33,808 nt of DNA from Gammaproteobacteria bacterium (GCA_029263725.1 JAJUFS010000010.1:1-33808), one strand, 5' to 3'. Counted from the first letter of the stretch, positions 1 through 8,770 are shown. The notes: generated by a model from the letters alone, not told the origin. A program made the numbers and translations.

Positions 1-1
1 C

Positions 2-124
2 AATACCAGCGTCCTCGAAGGCATCAACAACCGCATCAAGGTCATCAAGCGCATGGCCTACGGCTACCGCGACTCCAACTACTTCTTCCTCAAGATCAGA
101 GCCGCGTTCCCCGGTAAAACGTGA
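2..124 (+). CDS. ISL3-type transposase, C-terminal end only (5' part outside window)
   Basis: Reading from base 2 gives 40 residues ending at TGA 122-124. They include GINNRIKVIKRMAYGYR followed by YFFLKIRAAFPG. This block is typical of the C-terminus of ISL3-family DDE transposases, and the Glu before GINN is probably the catalytic acid. The remainder lies upstream of the window, so whether the element is intact cannot be told. The sequence just after the stop (GAAGAACC, 123-130) resembles the outer end of an ISL3-type terminal inverted repeat (read inward, GGTTCTTC). The element boundary may therefore sit near base 130. That boundary is inference, since the partner repeat is not in view. 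Confidence 0.75.
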   Translation, partial: NTSVLEGINNRIKVIKRMAYGYRDSNYFFLKIRAAFPGKT

Positions 125-130
125 AGAACC

Positions 131-158
131 AAAAAAAAGCCGGAGCAATGCTCCGGCT
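131..158 (-). terminator. Rho-independent terminator of the histidine kinase operon
   Basis: A perfect 9-bp stem (138-146 with 150-158) with a 3-nt loop is flanked on its left by eight A residues (131-138). Read on the minus strand this is a GC-rich hairpin followed by eight U. There is no T-run on the plus-strand side, so it stops leftward transcription from the kinase gene, about 110 nt after that gene's stop codon. Confidence 0.8.
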
Positions 159-226
159 CGAAAGTGTCAGCCATGAGAGGGGGACTTCGAACTGACGATT
201 CGAATTCTCCTCTCGAAATGTGACGG

Positions 227-240
227 TTCCGTGAACGGAA
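227..240. other. Short perfect hairpin/palindrome in the kinase 3' region
   Basis: TTCCGT and ACGGAA are separated by two bases, between the kinase stop codon and the terminator. It could be a minor 3' stabilising hairpin or chance. The rest of 159-267 holds no gene that I can recognise. Confidence 0.35.
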
Positions 241-267
241 AGCGGAAAAACGCGCTGCTGCCGCGCG

Positions 268-3200
268 TCAGGCCGTGACTTCCCGCCCTGTCCACTCCAG
301 CACCGCCTCCACCAGCTTGGATTCCTCCACGGGCTTCAGCAGGTAGTCGTTGATGCCCGCGTCGATGGCCGCCTCATAGGTCTTGGTCTGCACGTTGGCG
401 CTCACCGCCAGCAGCGGCAGGCGCGTGTAGCCGTTGCTGCGCAGGCGTCTTGCCACTTCCAGGCCATCCATGTCGGGCATGTGCACGTCGAGCAGCGCAA
501 TATCGATGTCGGCGTGTTCCTTGAGCAGCCGCAGCACGCCCTGGCCGCTGTCCGCCTCCAGCACGGTCGCGCCGTTCAGCTGCAGCATCTTCTTCAGGAA
601 GTAGCGGTTGATGCGATTGTCGTCGGCAACCAGCACGCGCAAACCTTCCAGCCTGGTCGCCTGTTCCATCAGGACGTCCTCGTCACCGATCTCGGCATCG
701 AGCAATGTCGCGAGCCGCCGCAACTGGCCCTCAAGTCCGCCGAGACGCGGCATGCATTCGATGCGCCAGAGCTCCGAGAGCTCGTGCAGCTTCTCGTAAT
801 CGACGGAAGCCACCAGCGCCAGCGCCGGCAGGTGGGAGGGCAGGCGGGCGCGCAGCGCCTGGATCTCGCTGCCTTCCAGTTTTCGCTTGCGATTCACGCC
901 GAGCACGATGGCCTCCGGCTTCACGCGGTGGTCCTCGTAGCGGCTGACGCTTTCGACCTGCGCGCCCCAGTGTTCCAGGCGGGTGCGCAGCGAGGCTGCG
1001 GAACGCGGCTCGGGATCGATGAGCAGCACGCGCCGCCCGGCGAGCGGCCTGCCGAAGCCGTAATGGTTCTCGGGATTGCGGTCCGGCAGGAGCGGGAGGT
1101 CCAGCGTCACGGTGGTGCCCTGTCCGGGTTCGCTGGCGAGCGAAATCGAGCCGCCCATAGCCTCGCAGAGCTTGCGGGTGATGACGAGACCAAGCCCCGT
1201 GCCGGTCAATGCGCGCTCGCTGCTGCCGCGTTCGAAGGCGCGGAACAGCTTTTGCCGGTCGGCTTCGCTGATGCCGCGGCCGGTGTCGCTGATGTCGATG
1301 CGCAACCGCCTGGCGCCATCCTCACCGGTTGCGAAAACGTGCACGTGCACGTGGCCGGACGAAGTGAACTTGATGCCGTTGCCCACCAGGTTGGTGATCA
1401 TCTGCCGAAGCCGCAACGGGTCGCCGCGCAGGCCCTCCGGCACGTTCTCGTCGACCTGCCAGAGCAGTTCGAGGTTCTTCTCGTAGGCGACCGGCGCCAG
1501 GGTTTCCAGCGTCTCGGCAACGCAGCGGCGGATGTCGAAGCCGACGTTGTCGATGACCAGCTTGCCTGCCTCGATGCGCGAGATGTCGAGCACGTCGTTC
1601 ACGATGCCGAGCAGCGAACGTGCCGAGGTGCCAATGGTCTGCACGTACTCGCGCTGGTTGGTGTCGAGCGGCGTCTTCAGCAACAGCTGCGTGAAGCCGA
1701 GGATGCCATTCATCGGCGTGCGGATCTCGTGGCTCATGTTGGCGAGGAACTCGGACTTCAGGCGCGAGGCGTCGAGCGCATGCTTCTGCGCGGCATCCAG
1801 TTCCACGTTCTTGATCTCCAGCGCCTCGATGGCATGACGAAGATCGCTGGTCGCCTCCTGGACCTTTATCTCCAGCTCTTCCACGAATCGCGACTTGATG
1901 CGGTCGGCTTCGCGGAGCTGCTGCGAGATCTCCTGCTCGCGCTTCAGCTTCTTCTGCAGCCGCCACCAGTATGCGTACAGCGAGCCGAGAACCAGCGCGG
2001 CGTAGATGAGGTATGCCCACCAGGTAGCCCACCAGGGCGGCAGGACGCGGAACGGCAGGACGAGGGTCTCGGGAACCCTGACCTCGCCGTCGAATGCCGA
2101 TATCTCCAGCCTGTACTCACCCGGCGCGAGATTGGTGAAGCTGAATTCCTTCACCCGTCCGAGGTCGAGCTGTTCCTTCATGAAACCGTGCAGGCGGATC
2201 TGGAAGCGGTTGTCCTCGGGGCTGAGGTAATCGATCAGCCCGAATCGGAAGTGCAGCGCGCGGTCCTGGTACTCGAAGACGAGGTTGTCCTGCAGCGGCC
2301 AGGGATGCGGCTTGTTGCCACGGAACGAGGAGATCTCGGTGAGGACCAGGCGGCGTGGCGGCACATCAAACGAAAGCTTCTCCGGTTCGAAAAGCAATGG
2401 GCCCAGTGAGCCCGGGAGAATGGCGAGCGAATCGGCGTGATATTGGCCACCGAGGTAGGGACGGTAATCCGGCGCGCCATCACTTGCACGCAACCACTGC
2501 AGCCTGTTCTCTCCCAGCCGGTAGCGGAGGAAGCCGCGTGCCATGTTGAGCACGAGGCTGCCATCTTCGAGCGGGAACACGCCCGAGAAGGACACGTTGC
2601 CCAGCGCCATGTCGCTCAGCAGTCGGCTGACGGATCGGATCGCCCCCTTTTCGTCCAGGCTGGCGTGGAACAGACCATTGGTGCCGCCGATCAGCAGGCT
2701 GTCCGGCGACAGCGGGGTCAGGCTTCCGGTCAGTCCTTCGGGCAGAGGTTCGCCGCGAAAGCCTGGCGCATAGACCGGCAGCGGCGCGAACGTATACCGG
2801 TCGTAACGGCGCAGTTCCGTCATCGTGCCGATCCACAGATCCCCGTGGTTGCCGAAGGACCCCGTGACCACAGGCGACGGCAGGACGGTTTCCTTCATGT
2901 AAGGCCCGAGTTCCATGGGGCGGTCGCCGGGGATGGTGGCAATGCCATGCAACGCCGACGGGACGATGAGGTGCTCCTGCTCGGGGTCGTACAGGATGTT
3001 ATGCAGCCCCACGCGTTCCACGAGAACGTGCGACGCACCGGCAGGATCGATGTAGTAGAGACCAACATCGGTCACTGACCAGAATCCCCCGGCAGGCGAA
3101 GGAACCAGCGCAAGCGGGCGGCCGAAGGGCGCCTTGCTGATGGAACGGCCGTTCAGCAGGCGCGGGCCGTCGAGCAGGCCATCGAAGTCGATCTCATAGA

Positions 3201-4380
3201 GGGTTTCAGCGGAGTTCAGGTACAGCTTCCCGTCCTTCAGCGCGATTGCCCGGGTGAGCTCCAGGAAGGCGCCGTCCTGCTCGTCCACTCTCGCGATTGT
3301 CCAGAAGCGTCTTGCAAGCGTGGACCCTATCGACAGGCCATGCGTGCCGCCGACCAGGAAATCGCCGTCGGGCGTTCGCCGCATGTCCCAGATGATGGAC
3401 TTGGCGATGGCGCCTGGGCGCTTTGCTGCCGGCAGGGCGAATTTCTCGCCGGTCTTCAGGTTCGCGTACCAGAGGCGGTTGCCGCTGCCAGCGAGCACGT
3501 GATGCTGGTCATAGGGCAGCACTTCCATCAGCAAGCCATCGCCCCTCGACAATGGCAGTTGCACGCGGTCGAGCAGCTTGCCGTGATGGTCGAGGACAGC
3601 GAAAGAGCTTCGCCACGAGACGACGATGCGACCGTCGTCGAACTCCGCTATGTCGGAGACTTCGCCGTCCTGAAGTTCGTTGATTGCCGTGAGATCGAGG
3701 TCTTCGACACTCTCCCACGTCCTGGGATCAATGACGCGGAGGCCCGCATAGTAGGGTGTAAACCAGACCCTGCCCGCGGAGTCGATGTGAATGCTGTCGA
3801 TGCGATTCGCGTACTTCGGATCATCATCGGAACGCTGCCAGACCGCCTGCAGCTGCCGGGTCTCGGGATCGAAGACGAACAGACCCGTTGAAAACCCGCC
3901 GATCCATATCCTGCCATCGGCGGCGGCTGCCATTGACCAGGTCCTGCCGTCGAAGAGATCGACGCCGCTGCCCGTGATGGGCCCGGGCGTGCGGACATCG
4001 CGGATCGTCTCGTCAAAGTAGGCGATGCCGTTGCCCCAGGTGCCGAGCCAGATGGTGCCGTCGGGCGCTTCGACAATGTTCTTGACGAAGTTGTTGGGAA
4101 GGCCGTCAGGATTTTCAGGGTCCAGCGTGAATCGGCGAAGCTCGTGGCCATCATAGAGCTGCAGGCCGTCTTCGGTGCCTATCCACAGGCGTCCACGGCG
4201 ATCCTTGTGGACAGCGTGAACCACGGCGTTGATGTGGGGGCCGTGCGCAGTGAAATCATCGAAGTGAAGGTTGTGCAGGGCGAACTTCAGTTCCGTGGAA
4301 GCGCCGGCGGAGTGCGCGGCTGCAAGGAGTGCAGCCGCGGCGATCGCCATGCGCAGGATGCGCCCTGCGCGATGCATCAT
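268..4380 (-). CDS. Periplasmic beta-propeller hybrid sensor histidine kinase
   Basis: Membrane hybrid kinase of 1370 residues. In order: signal peptide (1 to about 27); repeated ligand-sensor propeller blades with the DxxGRLWIGT..GL pattern (about 40-680); a Y_Y_Y-like beta domain (about 715-778); one membrane helix (about 783-807); a charged coiled coil; HisKA with [10 protein letters not shown] (phospho-acceptor His884); HATPase (about 990-1085, DTGRGIS and GTGLGL); a degenerate receiver (about 1114-1235); and a canonical receiver (about 1245-1365, Asp1298 in [11 protein letters not shown]). ATG 4380 is preferred because it overlaps the upstream stop as ATGA and has GGAG 9 nt upstream. An in-frame GTG at 4395 would add five residues. 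The expected relay is His884 to Asp1298 to the HPt protein encoded in the same operon. The propeller ligand is unknown; in Bacteroidetes similar sensors detect glycans. No DNA-binding output is fused or adjacent. Confidence 0.93.
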   Translation of the reverse strand: MMHRAGRILRMAIAAAALLAAAHSAGASTELKFALHNLHFDDFTAHGPHINAVVHAVHKDRRGRLWIGTEDGLQLYDGHELRRFTLDPENPDGLPNNFVKNIVEAPDGTIWLGTWGNGIAYFDETIRDVRTPGPITGSGVDLFDGRTWSMAAAADGRIWIGGFSTGLFVFDPETRQLQAVWQRSDDDPKYANRIDSIHIDSAGRVWFTPYYAGLRVIDPRTWESVEDLDLTAINELQDGEVSDIAEFDDGRIVVSWRSSFAVLDHHGKLLDRVQLPLSRGDGLLMEVLPYDQHHVLAGSGNRLWYANLKTGEKFALPAAKRPGAIAKSIIWDMRRTPDGDFLVGGTHGLSIGSTLARRFWTIARVDEQDGAFLELTRAIALKDGKLYLNSAETLYEIDFDGLLDGPRLLNGRSISKAPFGRPLALVPSPAGGFWSVTDVGLYYIDPAGASHVLVERVGLHNILYDPEQEHLIVPSALHGIATIPGDRPMELGPYMKETVLPSPVVTGSFGNHGDLWIGTMTELRRYDRYTFAPLPVYAPGFRGEPLPEGLTGSLTPLSPDSLLIGGTNGLFHASLDEKGAIRSVSRLLSDMALGNVSFSGVFPLEDGSLVLNMARGFLRYRLGENRLQWLRASDGAPDYRPYLGGQYHADSLAILPGSLGPLLFEPEKLSFDVPPRRLVLTEISSFRGNKPHPWPLQDNLVFEYQDRALHFRFGLIDYLSPEDNRFQIRLHGFMKEQLDLGRVKEFSFTNLAPGEYRLEISAFDGEVRVPETLVLPFRVLPPWWATWWAYLIYAALVLGSLYAYWWRLQKKLKREQEISQQLREADRIKSRFVEELEIKVQEATSDLRHAIEALEIKNVELDAAQKHALDASRLKSEFLANMSHEIRTPMNGILGFTQLLLKTPLDTNQREYVQTIGTSARSLLGIVNDVLDISRIEAGKLVIDNVGFDIRRCVAETLETLAPVAYEKNLELLWQVDENVPEGLRGDPLRLRQMITNLVGNGIKFTSSGHVHVHVFATGEDGARRLRIDISDTGRGISEADRQKLFRAFERGSSERALTGTGLGLVITRKLCEAMGGSISLASEPGQGTTVTLDLPLLPDRNPENHYGFGRPLAGRRVLLIDPEPRSAASLRTRLEHWGAQVESVSRYEDHRVKPEAIVLGVNRKRKLEGSEIQALRARLPSHLPALALVASVDYEKLHELSELWRIECMPRLGGLEGQLRRLATLLDAEIGDEDVLMEQATRLEGLRVLVADDNRINRYFLKKMLQLNGATVLEADSGQGVLRLLKEHADIDIALLDVHMPDMDGLEVARRLRSNGYTRLPLLAVSANVQTKTYEAAIDAGINDYLLKPVEESKLVEAVLEWTGREVTA

Positions 4381-4688
4381 TGCGAGAAGCTCCACTGGCT
4401 GTTCTGATCCATGGCAGCCATGCCATAGGCGCTGATGGCTTCATCGATCTGCTTGAGCGCTTCCTCCGCATCCGTCTTCGCGGTCTCATCCGGATGCGTT
4501 TCCGCGAGCTTCTTCAGCCTTTCGGCCACGGCATCGAGCGCGCGCAACGCCTGCTCGTAATGCGCGGCCTTCCGTTCCGCATGCTCTTCCAGCTTTTGCC
4601 TCGACAGGCCCCGGGGCGCATCGGCAAGGTGGGCTACCAGCTCCTTCTTGAACTCGTCCCTGGTGAAGCGTCGTCTGTAATTTGCCAT
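4377..4688 (-). CDS. Small charged helical protein of unknown function in the phosphorelay operon
   Basis: A 103-residue protein, not recognised. It starts [13 protein letters not shown] and is rich in Lys, Arg, Glu and Ala with heptad-like spacing through residues 15-90, suggesting a mostly helical or coiled-coil cytoplasmic protein. It has no signal peptide, membrane segment or cysteines. The polar tail ends in [11 protein letters not shown] 4688 is chosen because AAGGAG lies 7 nt upstream; a GTG at 4709 in frame has no such support. Its stop overlaps the kinase start as ATGA, so the two are translationally coupled. It sits between HPt and kinase genes, which suggests an adaptor or regulator of the relay (inference only). 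Confidence 0.75.
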   Translation of the reverse strand: MANYRRRFTRDEFKKELVAHLADAPRGLSRQKLEEHAERKAAHYEQALRALDAVAERLKKLAETHPDETAKTDAEEALKQIDEAISAYGMAAMDQNSQWSFSQ

Positions 4689-4705
4689 CGGTCGTCTCCT
4701 TGTGC

Positions 4706-4999
4706 TCACTCGTTATCGTTATCCAACATTGCCAGCACGTCTTCGATGCGTGCCTCGAACACCGCAACGAGGGATTCCTCCGCTCGGCTTTTCTGCAGTG
4801 ATTCTTCAAGCGCCGTGGCCGCGAAGCTCAGCTCTCCCAGCCGGCAGAAGGATGCCGATCCGCGGATGGCATGCACGACCTGTGCCGCTCCCACGAGGTC
4901 GCCTGCGATGAGCGCGTTGCGAAACGCCTGCAGCTGCTGCGGCAGGTCCTCTGCCAGCATGTCGCGAACTTCCGGATCAAGTGCGCGTATTGCGGTCAT
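4706..4999 (-). CDS. Stand-alone histidine phosphotransfer (HPt) domain protein
   Basis: A 97-residue cytoplasmic protein consisting of one HPt four-helix domain. The motif VVHAIRGSASF matches HxxKGSA of HPt modules, with His43 as the predicted phospho-acceptor and Arg in the usual Lys position. It should accept phosphate from a receiver, most simply Asp1298 of the kinase two genes downstream, and pass it to a response regulator not present here. ATG 4999 gives a clean domain start but has a poor ribosome site. TTG 5017, in frame with GGGGGA 6 nt upstream, is a credible alternative adding six residues. It follows the SagB-like gene by 18-38 nt and precedes the small helical protein by 17 nt. 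Confidence 0.85.
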   Translation of the reverse strand: MTAIRALDPEVRDMLAEDLPQQLQAFRNALIAGDLVGAAQVVHAIRGSASFCRLGELSFAATALEESLQKSRAEESLVAVFEARIEDVLAMLDNDNE

Positions 5000-5037
5000 T
5001 TCGCTGTCGTGTTTCAAGGCGTGTCCCCCGCGCCCGC

Positions 5038-6084
5038 CTATTCGTGTCCTGCGCCGAGCACGATGGCAAACAACGTCGCCTGCTCGATTTCCTCGAGGCC
5101 CAGCAGCCGTTCGATCTCCGTTTCCGCCAGCGCTCCCGTTGGCGAGCTGGCGATCCCCGCGTGCGTTGCCGCCAGTTGCACGTTCTGCAGGATGGCGCCG
5201 ACCTCCATCAGCACCACCCGGTACGCCAGGGCCTGGCGGTATTTCCAGGCGGAACGTTCGAAGGTCGCGCACAGGAAGACCACGGCCGCCGCGCCGTTGG
5301 TCCACTCCTGCTTGCCCAGCAGGCGGGAAGGTGGGGGCGCGCCGTCGTCATCGCGGACGAGGCCAAGCGTGTGTTCCAGCGAGGAATAGTGATAGAAGCC
5401 GGGCGCGAGCCCTTCTACGGCGCGCGCCCAGACGTACAGCTCGAAAGGATTGCGCGCGCCGCCGGACGGCGTCATCGTCAGCGGCAGGCGCCCGAACTCT
5501 CCCGCGTCGCCGATTTCCTTCAGGCCCTTGCCGGCAAACAGGCAATTGCCGAGCGCCTGCAGGGAAATGGGCTTGCTCGCGTATTCGCGCCTGCTGCGGC
5601 GGCGGTAGAGGATGTCGTAGAACGGATCATCGAGGTTGACCGGCGGCAGCGGTTCGACGACGTCCAGGCCGTCATTCGAGGTAAGCAGCGGCGGCGAGTC
5701 TCCCTCGGCCTTGTACTCGCGCAGTTGCTCCAGCTTGCGCTCGGCATCGATGAATTCGAGGTCGCGCAGCGAGAAGTGATAGAAGCCCGCGACCGCACCC
5801 CAGCGCCAGTGATCGCGGTAGCGCTGGTCGCGCTCGGCGGCTGGCGAACCTTCCAGCAGCACGATGTCGCGGCTGATCAGCGTCTTGAGGATTTCCGCGT
5901 TGGCGGCGGGATCGCCGGGCAGGCCGGCGAGGGCGTCTTCGAGCGGAATCCAGTCGGCAAGGCGCGCAAGGATCTCCAGCACGCGAGGCGTGCATTCGAA
6001 GATTTCCTTGCGGAGAAAGTTGTGCAGCACCGTCTTGTCGTTTTCGAAGGTGCTGACCAGCGTCGCTGCCCGGCGGATTCTCAA
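5038..6084 (-). CDS. SagB/ThcOx-type FMN-dependent dehydrogenase (nitroreductase fold)
   Basis: A 348-residue protein. The C-terminal two thirds (about 155-345) carry SagB-family nitroreductase hallmarks: RRRSRREYASKPISLQALG, then PSGGARNPFELYVWA, GLAPGFYHY, and a helix with LMEVGAILQNVQLAATHAGI followed by the LLGL element. The N-terminal 100 or so residues (FECTPRVLEILARL and onward) resemble the winged-helix-like domain of this family. Known members such as SagB, McbC and ThcOx oxidise thiazolines/oxazolines in modified peptides. Many orphan homologues have no known substrate, and no YcaO partner or obvious precursor is seen here. The start is TTG 6084, supported by a strong AAGGAGG tract just upstream and a good promoter. 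It is the first gene of a four-gene operon with HPt, a small protein and a hybrid kinase, which is an unusual setting. Confidence 0.85.
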   Translation of the reverse strand: MRIRRAATLVSTFENDKTVLHNFLRKEIFECTPRVLEILARLADWIPLEDALAGLPGDPAANAEILKTLISRDIVLLEGSPAAERDQRYRDHWRWGAVAGFYHFSLRDLEFIDAERKLEQLREYKAEGDSPPLLTSNDGLDVVEPLPPVNLDDPFYDILYRRRSRREYASKPISLQALGNCLFAGKGLKEIGDAGEFGRLPLTMTPSGGARNPFELYVWARAVEGLAPGFYHYSSLEHTLGLVRDDDGAPPPSRLLGKQEWTNGAAAVVFLCATFERSAWKYRQALAYRVVLMEVGAILQNVQLAATHAGIASSPTGALAETEIERLLGLEEIEQATLFAIVLGAGHE

Positions 6085-6111
6085 TTCTTGCCCCCCCTCC
6101 TTGGCACCGTG

Positions 6112-6140
6112 TTTATAACGGTCCGCGTCGGCCGTTGCAA
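6112..6140 (-). promoter_or_regulatory. Sigma-70-like promoter of the sagB-like/HPt/kinase operon
   Basis: On the minus strand TTGCAA (6140-6135) and TATAAA (6117-6112) are separated by exactly 17 nt. The inferred transcription start is near 6105, giving a leader of about 20 nt that contains the AAGGAGG ribosome site before TTG 6084. Among the best promoter matches in the window. Confidence 0.6.
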
Positions 6141-6172
6141 ACAGGAGCGGGGCAAAACCGGCCCGCCGTTGC

Positions 6173-6199
6173 TAAAATGCGCGCTCATTATTAAAGGAG
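6173..6199 (+). promoter_or_regulatory. Possible -10 element and ribosome site of the exonuclease gene
   Basis: TAAAAT at 6173-6178 is a fair -10 hexamer, but the matching -35 (about 6150-6155) is weak. AAAGGAG (6193-6199) with a 6-nt spacer fixes the start at ATG 6206. It is divergent from the operon promoter at 6112-6140. Confidence 0.4.
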
Positions 6200-6205
6200 T
6201 GCCGG

Positions 6206-6979
6206 ATGAGCGTGCTGGTTTTCGACATCGAGACCATCCCGGACCTTGCCGCGGGCAGGAGGCTGTTCGGCCTGGAGGGCCTGAACGACGAGGACACGGC
6301 GCGGGCGATGCTGCATCTGCGCCGCAACGAGACGGGCAACGAATTCCTGCCGCACCACCTGCAGCGGGTGGTGGCGATTTCCTGCGTGCTCGCCAGCCGC
6401 GATGGCGTCAAGGTGTGGTCGCTGGGCGAGCCGGACGCGCCGGAAGCCGAGATCGTCAAGCGCTTCTTCGACGGCCTGGATCGCTTCACGCCGGATCTGG
6501 TCTCCTGGAACGGCACGGGCTTCGACCTGCCGGTGCTGCATTACCGGGCGCTGGTGAACGGCGTGGCGGCGCCGCGCTACTGGGAGACCGGCGACTCGGA
6601 CCAGTCCTTCCGCTGGAACAACTACCTCAGCCGCTACCACAACCGCCACCTGGACCTGATGGACGTGCTCTCCGCCTACCAGCCGCGCGCCGCGGCCAAG
6701 CTGGACCACATCGCCATGATGTGCGGGTTCCCGGGCAAGCTAGGCATGGACGGCTCGAAGGTGTTCGATGCCTGGCTGGAAGGCCGCATCGACGACATCC
6801 GCAACTACTGCGAGACCGATGTCATCAATACCTATCTCGTCTACCTGCGGTTCGAGGTCATGCGCGGCCGCATGAACCCTGATGAATGCGACACGGCGAT
6901 CGCCCGCCTCAGGGATTACCTGCGCGCCGAGAACCGGCCGCATTTCAGCGAGTATCTCGAAGCCTGGGAGGCCATGTGA
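6206..6979 (+). CDS. PolB-like 3'-5' exonuclease (DnaQ-fold)
   Basis: A 257-residue protein of the predicted PolB-like exonuclease family (DNA_pol_B_exo2 type). All three exonuclease motifs are visible: ExoI DIET with Asp7 and Glu9; ExoII SWNGTGFDLPVL with Asp107; ExoIII YCETDV with Tyr201 and Asp205 (YxxxD). These acids bind the two metal ions for 3'-5' hydrolysis. There is no polymerase domain, so it probably trims or repairs nucleic acid in the cytoplasm; its biological substrate is not established to my knowledge. The start ATG follows AAAGGAG. The stop overlaps the GTG start of rlmD, which suggests co-transcription with that rRNA methylase gene. Confidence 0.9.
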   Translation: MSVLVFDIETIPDLAAGRRLFGLEGLNDEDTARAMLHLRRNETGNEFLPHHLQRVVAISCVLASRDGVKVWSLGEPDAPEAEIVKRFFDGLDRFTPDLVSWNGTGFDLPVLHYRALVNGVAAPRYWETGDSDQSFRWNNYLSRYHNRHLDLMDVLSAYQPRAAAKLDHIAMMCGFPGKLGMDGSKVFDAWLEGRIDDIRNYCETDVINTYLVYLRFEVMRGRMNPDECDTAIARLRDYLRAENRPHFSEYLEAWEAM

Positions 6980-8292
6980 GCGCGGTTCGCCAGGAATTCA
7001 CCGCCGTCATCGAGGACCTCAGCCATGACGGTCGCGGCGTGACGCGCATCGACGGCAAGACGGTGTTCGTCGGTGGCGCGCTGCCGGGCGAGACCGTGCG
7101 CTTCCTGCGCCTGAAGAAAAGCCGCCGCTTCGACGAGGGCGAGGCGCTGGCGGTGGAGAATCCTGCCGCGAACCGCGTCGAACCCGGCTGCGTGCATTTC
7201 GGCACCTGCGGCGGCTGTTCCATGCAGCATCTCGAACCTGCCGCGCAGATCCGCGCCAAGCAGAAGGTGCTCGCGGACAATCTCGAGCGCCTCGGCAAGG
7301 TGCGCCCCGATCGCTGGCTGGAACCGCTGGTCGCCGAGCCCTGGGGATATCGCCGTCGCGCGCGCCTCGGCGTGAAGTACGTGAGGAAGAAGGGCAAGGT
7401 GCTGGTGGGCTTCCGCGAGCGTCACTCGCCGTATCTCGCCGAGCTCGACGGCTGCCCGGTGCTGGCCGCGCCGGTCGGCAACCTGCTCAGGCCGCTGGCG
7501 CAGCTGGTGGAGGGCCTGAGCGTGCGCGAGCGCATTCCGCAGTTCGAGGTCTCGGTGGCGGACAACGCCACGGCCATCGTGGTGCGGCATCTCGATCCGC
7601 TCTCCAATGACGATCTCGAACGGCTGCGCGGCTTCGCGCGACTGCATGGCGTGGAGTTCCACCTGCAGCACGGCGGGCCGGACAGCATCCGTCCGCTGGA
7701 CGAGGCCTCGCCGCTGCATTACGAGATTCCCGCGCACGGCGTGCGCATCCACTTCGAGCCCAGTGACTTCATCCAGGTCAACCGCCACATCAACAACGCC
7801 ATGATCGATCACGCGCTCGCGCTGCTCGATCTCGAGGGCGATGAAACCGTGCTCGATCTCTTCTGCGGGCTCGGCAATTTCACGCTGCCGGTGGCGAGGC
7901 ACGCGAAGCAGGTCGTGGGCGTGGAAGGCGACGAGGGCCTGGTGCAGCGTGCGCGCGACAACGCGGCCCGCAATGGCATCGGCAACACCGCGTTTCATGC
8001 CGCCAACCTGTTCGAATCCATTGCCGATTACCCTTGGGCGAAACGCGCCTATGACCGCGTGCTGCTGGATCCGCCGCGTGCGGGTGCGGAGCTGGTGTGC
8101 AGCGAGATCGAACGCTTCAATGCGCCGCGCATCGTGTACGTGTCCTGCCATCCTGGAACGCTGGCGCGGGATGCCGGCATCCTGGTCAACGACAAGGGTT
8201 ACCGGCTGGTCGCGGCAGGCGTGATGGACATGTTCCCGCATACCGCACACGTCGAATCCATCGCCCTGTTCGAGCGCCCGCATGGCCGTTGA
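6976..8292 (+). CDS. rlmD: 23S rRNA (uracil-1939-C5)-methyltransferase
   Basis: A 438-residue SAM-dependent RNA methylase; E. coli RlmD is about the same length. An N-terminal TRAM domain (about 1-60) precedes the iron-sulfur cysteines Cys72, Cys78, Cys81 (CVHFGTCGGC) and Cys160. The C-terminal Rossmann domain has the SAM motif VLDLFCGLGNFTLPVA, then DPPRAG and the catalytic YVSCHPGTLARD with nucleophile Cys391. It methylates 23S rRNA at U1939. The start is taken as GTG 6976, which overlaps the exonuclease stop (GTGA) and has GGGAGG upstream. An upstream in-frame ATG at 6886 lies inside the exonuclease gene and would add unrelated residues. The 3' end overlaps the CYTH gene by 11 nt. Confidence 0.95.
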   Translation: MSAVRQEFTAVIEDLSHDGRGVTRIDGKTVFVGGALPGETVRFLRLKKSRRFDEGEALAVENPAANRVEPGCVHFGTCGGCSMQHLEPAAQIRAKQKVLADNLERLGKVRPDRWLEPLVAEPWGYRRRARLGVKYVRKKGKVLVGFRERHSPYLAELDGCPVLAAPVGNLLRPLAQLVEGLSVRERIPQFEVSVADNATAIVVRHLDPLSNDDLERLRGFARLHGVEFHLQHGGPDSIRPLDEASPLHYEIPAHGVRIHFEPSDFIQVNRHINNAMIDHALALLDLEGDETVLDLFCGLGNFTLPVARHAKQVVGVEGDEGLVQRARDNAARNGIGNTAFHAANLFESIADYPWAKRAYDRVLLDPPRAGAELVCSEIERFNAPRIVYVSCHPGTLARDAGILVNDKGYRLVAAGVMDMFPHTAHVESIALFERPHGR

Positions 8293-8770
8293 GATCGAAC
8301 GCAAGTTTCTTGTGGTGGGCGACGAATGGCGCCGCGAGGTGGTGCGCCAGCAGAGCATGCGGCAGGGTTATCTCAACCGTCCCGGCAGCTGCTCGGTAAG
8401 GCTGCGCATCCAGGGCGACGAGGCCTTTCTCAACATCAAGCAGGCGGTGACCGGTAGGGAGCGCCTGGAATTCGATTACTCCGTTCCCTTGCAGGATGCG
8501 ATGGAAATGCTCGACGCGCTGGCGGATGGTCCGCTGATCGAGAAGACGCGTTACTGGGTCGAATGCGCGGGCGTGACCTGGGAAATCGACGTCTTCCATG
8601 GCGAGAACGCCGGCCTGGTCGTCGCGGAAGTGGAGCTCGACGAGGTCGATGCGAACTTCGTTCGGCCGTCCTGGCTGGGCCGCGAGGTCACCGACGAGGA
8701 GCGCTACTACAACGTCGCGCTCAGCCGCAGGCCGTACTCGCAGTGGACGGATGCGGAGCGCCGGGGATGA
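8282..8770 (+). CDS. CYTH-domain protein, probable inorganic triphosphatase
   Basis: A 162-residue single-domain CYTH (triphosphate tunnel) protein. The N-terminal signature EIERKFLV (Glu4, Glu6, Lys8) is the ExExK motif that binds metal and triphosphate. Basic residues on later strands (SVRLRIQG, FLNIKQ, RLEFDYSVP) and the acidic EVELDE strand complete the tunnel. The length and sequence fit the small bacterial TTM group whose characterised members hydrolyse tripolyphosphate, rather than class IV adenylate cyclases; the two cannot be separated by eye. It begins inside the end of rlmD with no strong ribosome site, so translational coupling is likely. It ends in an ATGA overlap with the YkuD gene. 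Confidence 0.87.
   Translation: MAVEIERKFLVVGDEWRREVVRQQSMRQGYLNRPGSCSVRLRIQGDEAFLNIKQAVTGRERLEFDYSVPLQDAMEMLDALADGPLIEKTRYWVECAGVTWEIDVFHGENAGLVVAEVELDEVDANFVRPSWLGREVTDEERYYNVALSRRPYSQWTDAERRG

Noticed and set aside
481-2409. A 642-codon open frame antisense to the histidine kinase
   Set aside because: Protein is His/Gln/Arg/Val-rich with no domain, and the opposite strand encodes an unmistakable kinase. It is a GC-rich shadow frame.
4377-6084. Complete thiazole/oxazole peptide (TOMM) cluster
   Set aside because: Only the dehydrogenase component is seen. The 103-residue neighbour lacks Cys and a Ser/Thr-rich core, so it is not a credible precursor.
6886-6975. Longer N-terminus of RlmD from an ATG at 6886
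   Set aside because: The extension lies within the exonuclease coding sequence and does not resemble RlmD; GTG 6976 with GTGA overlap and a ribosome site fits.
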